The notes beneath the pieces were generated by a model. It ran no database searches, was not told where the DNA came from, and was given only the letters and a program-made list of their open reading frames with translations. Both the position numbers and the translations under genes were made by a program. Of a DNA stretch of 53,380 nt, positions 1 to 8,088 are shown in pieces. Location: contig NZ_NPEX01000009.1 in assembly GCF_003258865.1 (NCBI RefSeq), positions 1 to 53,380 on the forward strand, given 5' to 3'. The stretch's first letter is position 1. Each line of letters opens with the position of its first letter. The stretch is from Rhodoplanes roseus (GTDB lineage: Bacteria; Pseudomonadota; Alphaproteobacteria; Rhizobiales; Xanthobacteraceae).

Positions 1-30
1 TGGGCACGGCGCGTTCCGCGCCTTTGCCCA
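1..30. terminator. GC-rich hairpin at window edge
   Basis: Two nested arms are visible: TGGGCA (1-6) pairs with TGCCCA (25-30), and GGCGCG (8-13) pairs with CGCGCC (17-22) around a TTC loop. It lies just past the panD stop codon. It may end panD transcription, or that of a convergent gene off the left edge. There is no long T-tract on either strand, so the terminator role is inferred. Confidence 0.5.
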
Positions 31-48
31 CGCGACCAGGAGGCGACC

Positions 49-438
49 TCAGATCGCCCGCAGGGCCGGGCCGGGGAGCTCGTCGCGGATATGGGCGATG
101 CGGTTCTCGGCATCGACCTGGACGACGGTCGGAACGTGGCGCTCGGCCTCGTCGGCGGTCATCTCGGCGAAGGTCGCCAGGATCACCAGGTCGCCCGGCT
201 TGTTGCCGTGCGCCGCCGCGCCGTTGATGCAGATCACGCCGGAGCCGCGCTCGCCCTCGATCGCATAGGTGACGAGGCGGGTGCCGCGCGTGACGTTCCA
301 CACGTGCAGCTCCTGGTTCGTCAGGATCTTCGCCGCGTCCATGAGGTCGGCATCGATCGTGCAGCTTCCCTCGTAATGGAGGTCGGCATGCGTGATCGTC
401 GCGCGGTGGATCTTGGACCAGAACATCCGGATATGCAT
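49..438 (-). CDS. panD: Aspartate 1-decarboxylase (pyruvoyl-dependent)
   Basis: This cytoplasmic enzyme decarboxylates L-aspartate to beta-alanine for pantothenate and coenzyme A synthesis. The 129-residue protein has the family's usual length. The self-cleavage site is intact: HYEGSCTID places Gly24-Ser25 for cleavage, with Ser25 becoming the pyruvoyl group. Lys9, Arg54 and Tyr58 sit at the positions expected for substrate binding and processing. The N-terminus ([12 protein letters not shown]) matches the family start, so no trimming is needed. It appears monocistronic, with a hairpin at 1-30 beyond the stop. Its upstream neighbour on the same strand is an unrelated small repeat-bearing gene. 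Confidence 0.96.
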   Translation of the reverse strand: MHIRMFWSKIHRATITHADLHYEGSCTIDADLMDAAKILTNQELHVWNVTRGTRLVTYAIEGERGSGVICINGAAAHGNKPGDLVILATFAEMTADEAERHVPTVVQVDAENRIAHIRDELPGPALRAI

Positions 439-511
439 GGCGTTTCCATGCCAGATTTTGCCGGCCCTGCCAACCGGCCGGGCGGCCCGGCAGGGCCGCT
501 ACGAGCCGGGC

Positions 512-545
512 GCGGAGCGACGGGCGGCGCGGAGCGACGGGCGGC
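512..545. repeat. Tandem 17-bp direct repeat (2 copies)
   Basis: The unit GCGGAGCGACGGGCGGC occurs at 512-528 and again at 529-545. It lies between panD and the small gene at 551-916, immediately after that gene's stop. It is separate from the 18-bp coding repeat next to it. No function is evident. Confidence 0.75.
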
Positions 546-550
546 CCGGA

Positions 551-916
551 TCAGGTCGTTTGCGCCGGTTCGGCTTCCCCGGCGTCGTCGGACCAGCGGG
601 CCTCGTCGCACCAGCGGACCTCGTCGCACCAGCGGACCTCGTCGCACCAACGGACCTCGTCGCACCAACGGACTTGCACCACATAGGCCGGGACGGCCGC
701 AGGGCCGCCCGTCTCCATCGACCGCTCGAAGCGGAGCCGGCGCGCCCGCCGGGGGTCCACCCAGCCGGCTTCCGCGATGCTCCACAACCCGCCGTGGTGC
801 GGCGACGCCTGGGATGGCGCGGTCGTCTCGCGCCTTCGCTCGAAGACGCTCGTCGCCGCCGCCGTCGCCACGAAGCCGCCGACGCAAGCCAGCAACAGCC
901 AGTCCAGCACGATCAT
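551..916 (-). CDS. Small membrane-anchored protein with C-terminal RWCDEV repeats
   Basis: I do not recognise this 121-residue protein. Residues 4-22 (LDWLLLACVGGFVATAAAT) form a hydrophobic segment followed by Arg residues, consistent with one membrane anchor or a signal anchor with the tail outside. The C-terminal third holds four exact hexapeptide repeats of the V-R-W-C-D-E type and a fifth degenerate one (ARWSDD). The repeats keep Trp, Cys and acidic residues, so the tail could bind metal or form disulfides, but this is inference. Repeat copies three and four differ from one and two only at one silent-type position. The reading frame is favoured over the overlapping plus-strand frames because it combines a hydrophobic N-terminus with a repeat that stays in frame. 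Confidence 0.55.
   Translation of the reverse strand: MIVLDWLLLACVGGFVATAAATSVFERRRETTAPSQASPHHGGLWSIAEAGWVDPRRARRLRFERSMETGGPAAVPAYVVQVRWCDEVRWCDEVRWCDEVRWCDEARWSDDAGEAEPAQTT
583..672. repeat. 18-bp tandem repeat inside a coding region (4 copies plus 1 degenerate)
   Basis: CCTCGTCGCACCAGCGGA is repeated at 601-618 and 619-636. A one-base variant (AACGGA ending) is repeated at 637-654 and 655-672. A diverged copy sits at 583-600. The unit is a multiple of three, so copy-number change would lengthen or shorten the protein encoded at 551-916 without a frameshift. Confidence 0.9.
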
Positions 917-1144
917 GCTCAGCCCCCCGACGAGCGTGACTCGTTAACCATGGCATGGTCGGGAGGAAGTCCGGCGGCACCATGATGGATCACGGCACGG
1001 ACGTGGCTTGTTCGGGGAGGTTTTCTCCGGCGCCGCCGGCACCAGAGTCCGCGCCGTGACTCCAACGGCTTACCCGGGCAGCGAATTCCTGGATACTCGA
1101 GTATGGCGCCAGTCCGAACGGGCGCACCGCCGACGGTCCGGGCT

Positions 1145-1678
1145 CTACCTCACCATCGCCACGACGTCGCGGAAGCGGGGGTGCTCGGCCGTCTCCAGCC
1201 ACTCGAACAGGACCATCTCGGTGGTGACGATCTCGGCGCCGTTGCGCTCCATGCGGCGGAGCGCCGTCTCCTTGCTCTCCGCCCGGCGTGCGCCGATCGC
1301 GTCCCGCACCACATAGACCTGGCGCCGGATCGCCAGCAGGCCCAGCACGGTCTGGCACACGCAGACATGCGCCTCGCAGCCGGCGACCACCAGGGCGTGG
1401 GCCGGCGTGAGCGCGGCCAGGAAGCCGGGAGCCCGGACCGAATCGAACGTCGCCTTGTGCACGACGGGATTGCGCTCGGCCCGCAGCGCCGCGACGGTGC
1501 CGCCGAGGCCCTTGGGGTTCTGCTCGGTGTACACCACCGTGATTCCCATCATCTCGGCGGCGTCGAGCAGGCGGCGCGCATTGGCGACCGCCGCGTCGCC
1601 CTCGGCGATCGCCGGCATCAGTCGCTCCTGGAAGTCGATCACCACGAGGGTCGAGCGCTTGGGGTCGATGATCGGCAC
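1145..1678 (-). CDS. Isochorismatase-family cysteine hydrolase
   Basis: This 177-residue single-domain protein belongs to the isochorismatase-like fold. The putative catalytic triad is visible: Asp15 in LVVIDFQERL, Lys75 in PVVHKATFD, and Cys106 in CEAHVCV. The motif around Cys matches members annotated as YcaC-like or nicotinamidase-like amidohydrolases. No zinc-site His cluster typical of true nicotinamidase is evident, so I do not assign a substrate. The start ATG at 1678 is the natural N-terminus (MPIIDPKRSTLVV). The gene is divergent from the cupin gene at 1855, leaving a shared 176-bp promoter region. Confidence 0.85.
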   Translation of the reverse strand: MPIIDPKRSTLVVIDFQERLMPAIAEGDAAVANARRLLDAAEMMGITVVYTEQNPKGLGGTVAALRAERNPVVHKATFDSVRAPGFLAALTPAHALVVAGCEAHVCVCQTVLGLLAIRRQVYVVRDAIGARRAESKETALRRMERNGAEIVTTEMVLFEWLETAEHPRFRDVVAMVR

Positions 1679-1854
1679 GGATGTCCTCCGACGCTCGCGG
1701 TCGGGCCGGACCGCCGCTGGCGAATCCTAGCGCGGAACGCGCCGGCGCGACATCGGGCAGGGCGCCGCGGCATGTGGCTTGCCCGCTCACGGGGACAGTG
1801 AGACGCTGGCCTGCGCTCGGCGTGAGCCGACCCCCGGAGCGAGAGGAGAGACGG

Positions 1855-2289
1855 ATGGACCAAACGGCCGCGGTCGACGCGCATTCGCACGTCGTGAAGC
1901 CCGCCGAGATGGAGTGGCGGAAGACACGCTTTCCCGGCTGCGAGGTGAAGCCACTGATGATCGACCGGCGCACCGGCCTGATCACCACGCTGTTCCGTTT
2001 CGCGCCCGGCGCCACCCTGCCGGACCACGAGCACGTCGCGATCGAGCAGACCTTCATCCTCGAAGGCCATCTGGTCGACAAGCAGGGGCCGGCGACAGGC
2101 CTGGAGGCCAAGCAGGGCGAGTTCATCTGGCGCGAGGCGGGCAGCCGCCACTCCGCCTGGTCTCCCGAGGGGGGAATCACGCTCGCCTTCCTCCAGGTGC
2201 CGAACAAGTTCTTCGAGCAGGACGGGCGCGTCACCGACATGACGGGCGCCATCTGGGACGAGCTGTGGGGCCACATCGAGCCGGCGTGA
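1855..2289 (+). CDS. Cupin-domain protein (ChrR-like)
   Basis: The 144-residue protein has a single cupin barrel. The first motif, P-D-H-E-H-V with a Glu a few residues later in AIEQTFILEGHL, supplies the metal ligands expected of cupin motif 1. The second motif lies around REAGSRHSAW (about residues 93-102). Upstream in-frame starts exist, but ATG at 1855 follows a strong GAGAGGAGAG ribosome-binding site and gives a compact domain protein. Such small cupins are often dioxygenase-like, isomerase-like or anti-sigma zinc-binding modules. Nothing nearby fixes the role, and no sigma factor gene is adjacent. Confidence 0.8.
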   Translation: MDQTAAVDAHSHVVKPAEMEWRKTRFPGCEVKPLMIDRRTGLITTLFRFAPGATLPDHEHVAIEQTFILEGHLVDKQGPATGLEAKQGEFIWREAGSRHSAWSPEGGITLAFLQVPNKFFEQDGRVTDMTGAIWDELWGHIEPA

Positions 2290-2362
2290 CGGCGCTGCTT
2301 CCGGGACGCGCCCGTCTCGGCTAGGCTGCGGCTCCCGCCAGCCGTCCAGCGCAGCCGCCCCC

Positions 2363-3253
2363 ATGACCTGGTTCACGCCGCCGACCGACATCGAGAGCCG
2401 CGTCTTCTCCAGCCTGCCCGAGATTTTCCGTCGGCCGCGCCCGACCGACTGGGGTGCCGCCAACAAGCCGGGCGCGGTGGTCGACAGCTTTTTGGAGGGG
2501 CCGTGCCTGGCCCCCGACGGCACGCTCTACGTCGCCGACATTCCCTACGGCCGCATCTTCTCGATCGACGCCAGCCGACGCTGGAGCCTCGTGCACGAAT
2601 ACGACGGCTGGCCGAACGGCATGAAGGTGGGGGCCGACGGCAGCCTGCTGGTGGCGGATTATCGTCGCGGGCTGCTGCGGATCGATCCGGAGTCCGGCAC
2701 CATCCATCCCGTCTCCACCAGTGTGAACAGCGAGAGCTTCAAGGGGCTCAACGACCTCGCGCTGCTGCCCGACGGCTCGGTGCTGTTCACCGACCAGGGC
2801 CAGACCGGCATGCACGATCCGAGCGGCCGGCTCTATCGGCTGTGGCCCGACGGCCGGCTCGACCGGCTGATCGGCAACGCCGCCTCGCCCAACGGCGTCG
2901 CCGTGAACCCGGCCGGCACGCACGCCTATCTGGCGCTCACCCGCGCCTGCCAGGTCTGGCGGGTGCCACTGGCGCCTTCGGCGCTGGCATCGAAGACTCA
3001 GGTGTTCGCGCAGCTTCCCGGCGGAGTCTCCGGGCCGGACGGGCTGGTGGTCGATCGCGGCGGCCGGGTGATCGTCTGCGATCCCGGCCACGGCAGCGCC
3101 TGGGTGCTCTCGCCGCTCGGCGAGCCGCTGTATCGGGTGCGCTCCTGCGCCGGCCGCACCCTCACCAATGCGGTGCTGCGTCCGGACGGACGCACGCTGC
3201 TGATGACCGAATCCGAGAGCGGACAGATCCTCGAGGCGACCCTACCCGGGTGA
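2363..3253 (+). CDS. SMP-30/gluconolactonase/LRE-family beta-propeller hydrolase
   Basis: The 296-residue protein has the repeated blades of the SMP-30 family: LAPDGTLYVAD near the N-terminus, then PNGMKVGADGSLLVAD, LNDLALLPDGSVLFTDQG, SPNGVAVNPAGTHAYL, PDGLVVDRGGRVIVCDPG and TNAVLRPDGRTLLMTES. A Glu near residue 45 (FLEGPCLAPDG), Asn at LND and Asp at GPDGLVVD are likely divalent metal ligands. Family members hydrolyse sugar lactones or other esters, and the substrate here is unknown. No signal peptide is seen. It ends 13 bp from the stop of the convergent CitE-like gene, so the pair probably shares a terminator region. Confidence 0.88.
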   Translation: MTWFTPPTDIESRVFSSLPEIFRRPRPTDWGAANKPGAVVDSFLEGPCLAPDGTLYVADIPYGRIFSIDASRRWSLVHEYDGWPNGMKVGADGSLLVADYRRGLLRIDPESGTIHPVSTSVNSESFKGLNDLALLPDGSVLFTDQGQTGMHDPSGRLYRLWPDGRLDRLIGNAASPNGVAVNPAGTHAYLALTRACQVWRVPLAPSALASKTQVFAQLPGGVSGPDGLVVDRGGRVIVCDPGHGSAWVLSPLGEPLYRVRSCAGRTLTNAVLRPDGRTLLMTESESGQILEATLPG

Positions 3254-3266
3254 GCCGGACCCGCCG

Positions 3267-4151
3267 CTACGCCGCGCCTTCGAGCTCCTTCACCCGGGCC
3301 AGCAGCGCCTGGGCGCGGACGAGGTGCGGGCGGTCGTACATGACGCCGTCGAGACCGACCACGCCGGCGCCCGGCTGCGCCGCGAAGGCGGCGACGATCG
3401 CCTCGGCCTTCGCCACCGCCTCGGGGGCGGGCGTGAACACGGCATTGATCACCGGCACCTGGCCCGGATGGATCGCCATCTTGCCGGTGAAGCCGTCGCG
3501 CCGTGCCTCCTCGCATTCGCGCCGCAGCCGCGCCTCGTCGCGGAAGTCGACCGCGACCGTGTCGATCGCCTGCACCCGGGCCGACGCCGCGGCGGCGAGG
3601 CAGAGGGTGCGGGCCAGCCGGAACGCGTCGAGGAAACGCCCGTCGGCGTCACGGTTGGCTTCGGCCCCGAGCTCGACCGCCAGATCCTCGGCGCCCCAGG
3701 TGAGGCCGGCCAGGCGGCGGCTCGCGCCGCGATAGCTGCCGGCGACGAACAGCGCATGCGCCGTCTCGGTGGCGATGGCGTAGACCGCCACATGGCCGTC
3801 CGAAAGGCCGGCGACCGCCTCGCGGACCGCGAGCTTCGCGTCCAGATGGATGATCGCCTGGCCGCCCTCGGCCTTGGGCAGCATGACGCCGTCCGGCCGG
3901 GCCCGGATCACGACGTCGAGATCCTGGTCGGTGAGGCCGGTCTCGAGCCCGTTCACACGCACCAGGATGCGGGGGCGGGACGGCCACTCCGACACGGCGG
4001 CGACGAACTCGGCGGCGGCCTCGCGCGCCGCATCCTTGCGGTCCGCCGAGATCGAGTCCTCGAGATCGACGATGACGGCGTCGGCGCCGGACTCCATGGC
4101 CTTCGCGAGCTTCTTCTCGGCATCGGCCGGAACGAACAGCAGGGAGCGCAT
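3267..4151 (-). CDS. CitE-like HpcH/HpaI aldolase / citrate lyase beta-type CoA lyase
   Basis: The 294-residue protein begins MRSLLFVPAD and carries ADAVIVDLEDSI, both hallmarks of the CitE/malyl-CoA lyase TIM-barrel family. Further family motifs are RVNGLETG, MLPKAEGG (about residue 95), AIATETAHAL, LTWGAEDLA and KMAIHPGQ. These build the Mg2+ and CoA-thioester site. Start at 4151 is preceded by GAGGAAC at good spacing; a longer in-frame extension is not needed. It is the second gene of a two-gene operon with the MaoC hydratase, 10 bp apart. The pair could interconvert hydroxyacyl-CoA, enoyl-CoA and their cleavage products. Standalone CitE-like proteins vary in substrate, so I leave this unspecified. 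Confidence 0.9.
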   Translation of the reverse strand: MRSLLFVPADAEKKLAKAMESGADAVIVDLEDSISADRKDAAREAAAEFVAAVSEWPSRPRILVRVNGLETGLTDQDLDVVIRARPDGVMLPKAEGGQAIIHLDAKLAVREAVAGLSDGHVAVYAIATETAHALFVAGSYRGASRRLAGLTWGAEDLAVELGAEANRDADGRFLDAFRLARTLCLAAAASARVQAIDTVAVDFRDEARLRRECEEARRDGFTGKMAIHPGQVPVINAVFTPAPEAVAKAEAIVAAFAAQPGAGVVGLDGVMYDRPHLVRAQALLARVKELEGAA

Positions 4152-4161
4152 GGGTTGTTCC

Positions 4162-4647
4162 TCAGGCGGGTCGCCTGACCATGAAGACCTGCCGGCGGCA
4201 TTCCGCCACCAGCTTGTCGTTCTGGTTGAAGGCGCGGTGGTGGAGCTCGACGATGCCGGCATTCGGGCGAGACGCCGACTCACGCTTGTTGATCACCTCG
4301 GTCTGGGCCCGCAGCGTGTCGCCCTCGAACAGCGGGTGCGGGAACACCACGTCGGTCATGCCGAGATTGGCGATGGTGGTCCCGCAGGAGAGGTCCGACA
4401 CCGACATGCCGATCATCAGCCCCAGGGTAAACAGAGAGTTCATCAGCGGGCGGCCCCACTGGGTCTCGTTCTCGCAGAAATGCCGGTCGATATGGAGCGG
4501 CTGGGGGTTCAGCGTCATGTTCGAGAACAGCATGTTGTCCATCTGGGTCACGGTCCGCCGATAGCGGTGCTCCACGACCTCGCCGACGACGAAATCCTCG
4601 AAAAAGAGTCCGCCGCGCGGGTGCCTGACGGCCGTTGCGTGGGACAT
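4162..4647 (-). CDS. MaoC-family (R)-specific enoyl-CoA hydratase
   Basis: The 161-residue single hotdog-domain protein has the hydratase signature around NPQPLHIDRHFC (about residues 47-58), with the Asp/His pair typical of MaoC-type hydratases. Other family features are FFEDFVVGEV near the N-terminus and HPLFEGDTLRAQTEV in the core. It lies directly upstream of the CitE-like lyase and probably supplies or removes water across a C=C bond in the same CoA-thioester pathway. It is far shorter than the double-hotdog mesaconyl-CoA hydratase of the ethylmalonyl-CoA pathway, so that assignment is not made. The start ATG at 4647 is supported by a GAGCGAGAGGAAT ribosome-binding region. Confidence 0.88.
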   Translation of the reverse strand: MSHATAVRHPRGGLFFEDFVVGEVVEHRYRRTVTQMDNMLFSNMTLNPQPLHIDRHFCENETQWGRPLMNSLFTLGLMIGMSVSDLSCGTTIANLGMTDVVFPHPLFEGDTLRAQTEVINKRESASRPNAGIVELHHRAFNQNDKLVAECRRQVFMVRRPA

Positions 4648-4700
4648 TCCTCTCGCTCCTCCTGGCTCTGGGAGCGCACGGCCCGGCGGCCTGCGCCTGT

Positions 4701-6308
4701 TCAGGAGCGTCCATCATAACGGGGACGGGCGGCTCCCGCGTCAGGCATTCTCCGGTCGGACGGCGTCGACCGTCCGTCATCGTCGACCGCCGCTGCCTCC
4801 GGCTCGGCGGCCAGACGGTCCTGCGACCGGGTCTCCGCGGCGGCGAGCAACTGGTCGAGCGACAGCCGCGGTGTCGCGACGGCGACGATCTGATAGGCGA
4901 ACAGCGATCGGCTGAGACGGATCAGCACGCGGTTGAGCGCCAGCAGCAGGCGGCCAGCGGGACCGTCGCCGAACACGACCGGGAAGGGCACGGGCACGCC
5001 GTGCACCGCCGTCACCATGAAGCCGCCCTGCTCGAGCAGGCGACGCAGGCTGCGGGCCGTGAACAGCCTGTGGTGGCTCATGTCGAGAATGCCGCGCAGG
5101 CCGTAATTGAACTGGCCGGCGAGCAGCATCAGCCGGGTCACGACGAAGCCGACATTGGCGCTGCTCACCATGACGGTGACGTGCGGGGCGCGGCGCGCCG
5201 CCTCGCGCAGCCGGTCGACGAAGCGCTCCGGCGCATGGACCCGGTCGAGCCCGTCGAGCAGCAGCACGACGTCGAAGGCGTCGAGTGAGCCGGGCAGGTC
5301 CTCGGGCCCCGGGCCGTCGTCGTTCGGGAGCTCCGCCGGGCGCCGCCGCACCAGACCGGCCGGGCCGTCGATCGCCGTGACCGAGCAGCCGCGCTCGCGC
5401 AGCACGTCGGCGAACCGGTGGCCGCGCCCGAGCAGCAGCACGCGTGCGCCGGGCCGCAGCAGGGCGAGGGCACGGCGGTGCGGGCTGTCGTAGTCGAGCC
5501 GCGGCAGGTCGAGCCGCGCCTCGGGGTCGCCGGGACGGCAATCGTATTTGCGGTCGTAGAAGAGCCCGACCTCCTGCAGTCGCGCCACCGCGGCGGCGAC
5601 CAGCACCCGCCAGCCGTAGCCGAAGACGTTCACGCGGCTGATCTCGTCGCCGTAATGGGTCGGGATCGGCAGCTCGCGGATGCGCTGGCCGGCGATCAGC
5701 AGCTGCACGATGATCTCGGTGTCGAAATCGAAGCCGTTGCTGTTCAGGTCGAACGGGATCCGGCGCAAGGCCGCGGTGGCGTACAGCCTGTAGCCGGAAT
5801 GATACTCGCTGAGCCGGGCGCGCAGGATGGCGTTCTGCAGCGCGGTGAGGAGGCGGTTGCCGACGCGCTTGTAGAGCGGCATGCCGCCGGCCCGGGCGCC
5901 GCCGCGCGTCATCATCCGCGATCCCATCACGGCGTCCGCCGTAGCGGCGCGCAGCGGCTCCAGCAGGTCGGGCAGGCATTCGGGCGCGTACTGGCCGTCG
6001 CCGTGCACCAGCGCGACGGCGTCGAAGCCGCGCTCCAGCGCGAAGTGGAAGCCGATCTTCTGGTTGCCGCCGTAGCCCTGGTTCTGCGGATTGACGAGCA
6101 CGTGCAGCGGAAACGGCGTGTCGGGCCCGCGGCTCGCCTGCGCGCGCGCGAAGGTGCCGTCGTGCGAGGCGTCGTCGATCACCAGGATCTCGACGTCGAA
6201 GCGCTCCGCCAAGCCGGGCGGGATGCGCTCCAGCACGCCCGCGATGGTCGCTTCCGCCTCGTAGGCGACGATCAGGACGAGCAGCCGCAGCCGGTGCGGG
6301 TCGGTCAT
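4701..6308 (-). CDS. Family 2 glycosyltransferase fused to a methyltransferase-like domain
   Basis: The 535-residue protein has two parts. Residues 1-255 form a GT2 domain of the polyprenyl-phosphate sugar synthase type: LVLIVAYEAEATI, VIDDASHDGT at 43-52, the catalytic-type VHGDGQY at 101-107, and a C-terminal HYGDEISRVNVFGYG segment. Residues about 275-480 resemble a class I methyltransferase, but the SAM-binding motif I reads VLLLGRGHRFA instead of a normal LDLGCGTG. The later motifs FDVVLLLDGLDRV and HHRLFTARSLRRLLEQGGF look intact. Start at 6308 begins MTDPHRL; the upstream in-frame ATG at 6389 adds a low-complexity stretch and is not favoured. It lies 88 bp downstream of the polytopic protein at 6397-8010, so they are probably co-transcribed. 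Confidence 0.82.
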   Translation of the reverse strand: MTDPHRLRLLVLIVAYEAEATIAGVLERIPPGLAERFDVEILVIDDASHDGTFARAQASRGPDTPFPLHVLVNPQNQGYGGNQKIGFHFALERGFDAVALVHGDGQYAPECLPDLLEPLRAATADAVMGSRMMTRGGARAGGMPLYKRVGNRLLTALQNAILRARLSEYHSGYRLYATAALRRIPFDLNSNGFDFDTEIIVQLLIAGQRIRELPIPTHYGDEISRVNVFGYGWRVLVAAAVARLQEVGLFYDRKYDCRPGDPEARLDLPRLDYDSPHRRALALLRPGARVLLLGRGHRFADVLRERGCSVTAIDGPAGLVRRRPAELPNDDGPGPEDLPGSLDAFDVVLLLDGLDRVHAPERFVDRLREAARRAPHVTVMVSSANVGFVVTRLMLLAGQFNYGLRGILDMSHHRLFTARSLRRLLEQGGFMVTAVHGVPVPFPVVFGDGPAGRLLLALNRVLIRLSRSLFAYQIVAVATPRLSLDQLLAAAETRSQDRLAAEPEAAAVDDDGRSTPSDRRMPDAGAARPRYDGRS

Positions 6309-6396
6309 GACGCGGGGACTTCCGGAACGGCGGCGGTGAAGCGCGATCCGGCCGACGGCCGGGCAGGCCGCACTGTGGCGGTGCGCCAAAATACCG

Positions 6397-8010
6397 TCAA
6401 GGCGACCGGCGGTCGGCCGCGCAGAACATCAGCGTGGCGACCGCCGGCAGCCCGGCGGCCGGCAGGTTGCTCCGCATCGGCCGGCAGCGCGCCCTGTCGA
6501 GAGCGAGCCCGAAGGGCCGCATCAGGTCGGCGGCGGCGGTCTCTCGGCCGGCCAGCATGACGGCGTAGACGGCGCCCGAGCGCGCCGCGAGCCGGCGTCG
6601 GATCAGGTCGCTCCAGGCTGGCGGGTTGCCGCCCGTCCAAACCGCCATGTCGATGCCGATCACGGCCACATCGGGCGGCAGCGACGGGACCAGGAAGGTG
6701 GTCGGCTGATCGCTCAGCAGCACGGTCGCGCTCCGCGGGCTCTCGATCGGCGGAACCTCCACCTCGATGAAGCGGTCGGTCCAGGGCAGGTGGCCCCAGT
6801 CGGCCGGCTGGGTCGTGATCACGACGCCGGCCAGCATGGCGCCGACCGCGGCGGCCCGGCTCCACCAGGGCGCCGGCACGGCCATGAGGGCGAGCGCGGT
6901 GGCGAGCGGTGCGACGAGCTCCAGGACGACGGCGTAGCGATAGTAGGAGAACATCGCCAGCCACAGCACGTAGCCGACCGCCATGAAGACGAGAATGACG
7001 CCGAGCCCGGCCGGGAGAGGTGGGCGCTGCGCCGGCGGCCGGAGAAGCCGCAGGGCGAGCGCAACCGGGATCAGGAAATAGGCGACGCACACCCGAAAGT
7101 CCCGGAACCAGATCTCGGCGACCCGCATGCCGCGGGTGGCGAACAGATACGGGTAGACGAAGACGTCGCTGAAACGGTCCGGATGCCAGCGGTCGAAGCT
7201 CCAGGCGCCGCCGGCATAGGGCGAGCCGAACGCGCGGGCGAAGAACGGGTAGAACGGCGCCCCCACGGTCGACCACAGATGAACGAGCCAGGGCCCGAGT
7301 GCGACCGCCGCCGTGAGCGCCCCGCCGATTCCGAACCACAGCAGCACCCAAAGGCGCCGCCGCAGTGGGGCCCGGATCGCCAGCAGGCCGGCCGCCAGGC
7401 CGATCACGAAGGGACCGATCGCGAGCTTGCCGGCGATCGCGAGTGCGGCCGGGACGGCGGCGAGCGCGGCGCGCCTGGCCGCTTGCGCCGGTGGCCCGTC
7501 TGCCAGGACCGGCAATCCAGCGACCACGGCCCACAGGCTGCCGAGAAGGCCGATGCTGACGATGCTGTCGACGAAGGTGGTGCCGAGCAGCCCGAGCGAC
7601 ATGCCGCCGCACATCCCGGCGAACGCGAGCCCCAGCGCGACTATCTCGCGCCAAAGGCGCCGTGCGATCGGCAGCGTCACCAGTCCCAGCCCGTACAGCA
7701 CGAGCAGGTTGGCGGACTGCACGGCGCCGATGACGAAGCCGAGGGCGCGGGCGGGCAGCAGCGTTCCGATCACGTACCAGGGGACATAGAGCATCGGCGC
7801 GAAGAAGCTCGTCCCGAACGCCGGCGCGACGTCATGCTCGTAGCGCCAGGTCAGGAAGGCATAGGCGCTGTACCAGTGATAGTTCTGCAGGTCCCAGTTG
7901 GCGTCGCGGCCGAGCCGGACGGCGTAGAGGCCGAACCCGATCGGCACGATCAGGGCGACGCCGATCCGCCAGGCCAGATAGGCGCGCGGCGTGCGTTCGG
8001 GCGGCGTCAT
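6397..8010 (-). CDS. Polytopic membrane protein, probable GT-C-type glycosyltransferase
   Basis: The 537-residue protein has about ten to twelve hydrophobic segments. Just after the first TM helix it carries an acidic/aromatic loop (RDANWDLQNYHWYSAYAFL, about residues 35-53), a layout seen in GT-C glycosyltransferases that use polyprenyl-phosphate sugars. No specific catalytic residue is proven. The downstream gene encodes a GT2 enzyme of the kind that makes such lipid-linked sugars, which supports a donor-acceptor pair acting on an envelope glycan; this is inference. Three starts are possible: 8115, 8073 and 8010. I chose 8010 because GCAGGAGACGAG precedes that ATG at ideal spacing and because the TM topology begins soon after. 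Confidence 0.7.
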   Translation of the reverse strand: MTPPERTPRAYLAWRIGVALIVPIGFGLYAVRLGRDANWDLQNYHWYSAYAFLTWRYEHDVAPAFGTSFFAPMLYVPWYVIGTLLPARALGFVIGAVQSANLLVLYGLGLVTLPIARRLWREIVALGLAFAGMCGGMSLGLLGTTFVDSIVSIGLLGSLWAVVAGLPVLADGPPAQAARRAALAAVPAALAIAGKLAIGPFVIGLAAGLLAIRAPLRRRLWVLLWFGIGGALTAAVALGPWLVHLWSTVGAPFYPFFARAFGSPYAGGAWSFDRWHPDRFSDVFVYPYLFATRGMRVAEIWFRDFRVCVAYFLIPVALALRLLRPPAQRPPLPAGLGVILVFMAVGYVLWLAMFSYYRYAVVLELVAPLATALALMAVPAPWWSRAAAVGAMLAGVVITTQPADWGHLPWTDRFIEVEVPPIESPRSATVLLSDQPTTFLVPSLPPDVAVIGIDMAVWTGGNPPAWSDLIRRRLAARSGAVYAVMLAGRETAAADLMRPFGLALDRARCRPMRSNLPAAGLPAVATLMFCAADRRSP

Positions 8011-8088
8011 CTCGTCTCCTGCAAGCGGTTGGGCGGGGGCGCGCGGGAGCGGTCCGGAAGCGGGTCGATTCATACTTTGTTTACCATA

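Noticed and set aside
583-672. Repeat array resembling a short CRISPR
   Set aside because: The units abut directly with no unique spacers, and the repeat keeps a reading frame. No cas genes are present.
4162-4647. Mesaconyl-CoA hydratase of the ethylmalonyl-CoA pathway
   Set aside because: That enzyme has about twice this length with two hotdog domains. Only one domain is present here.
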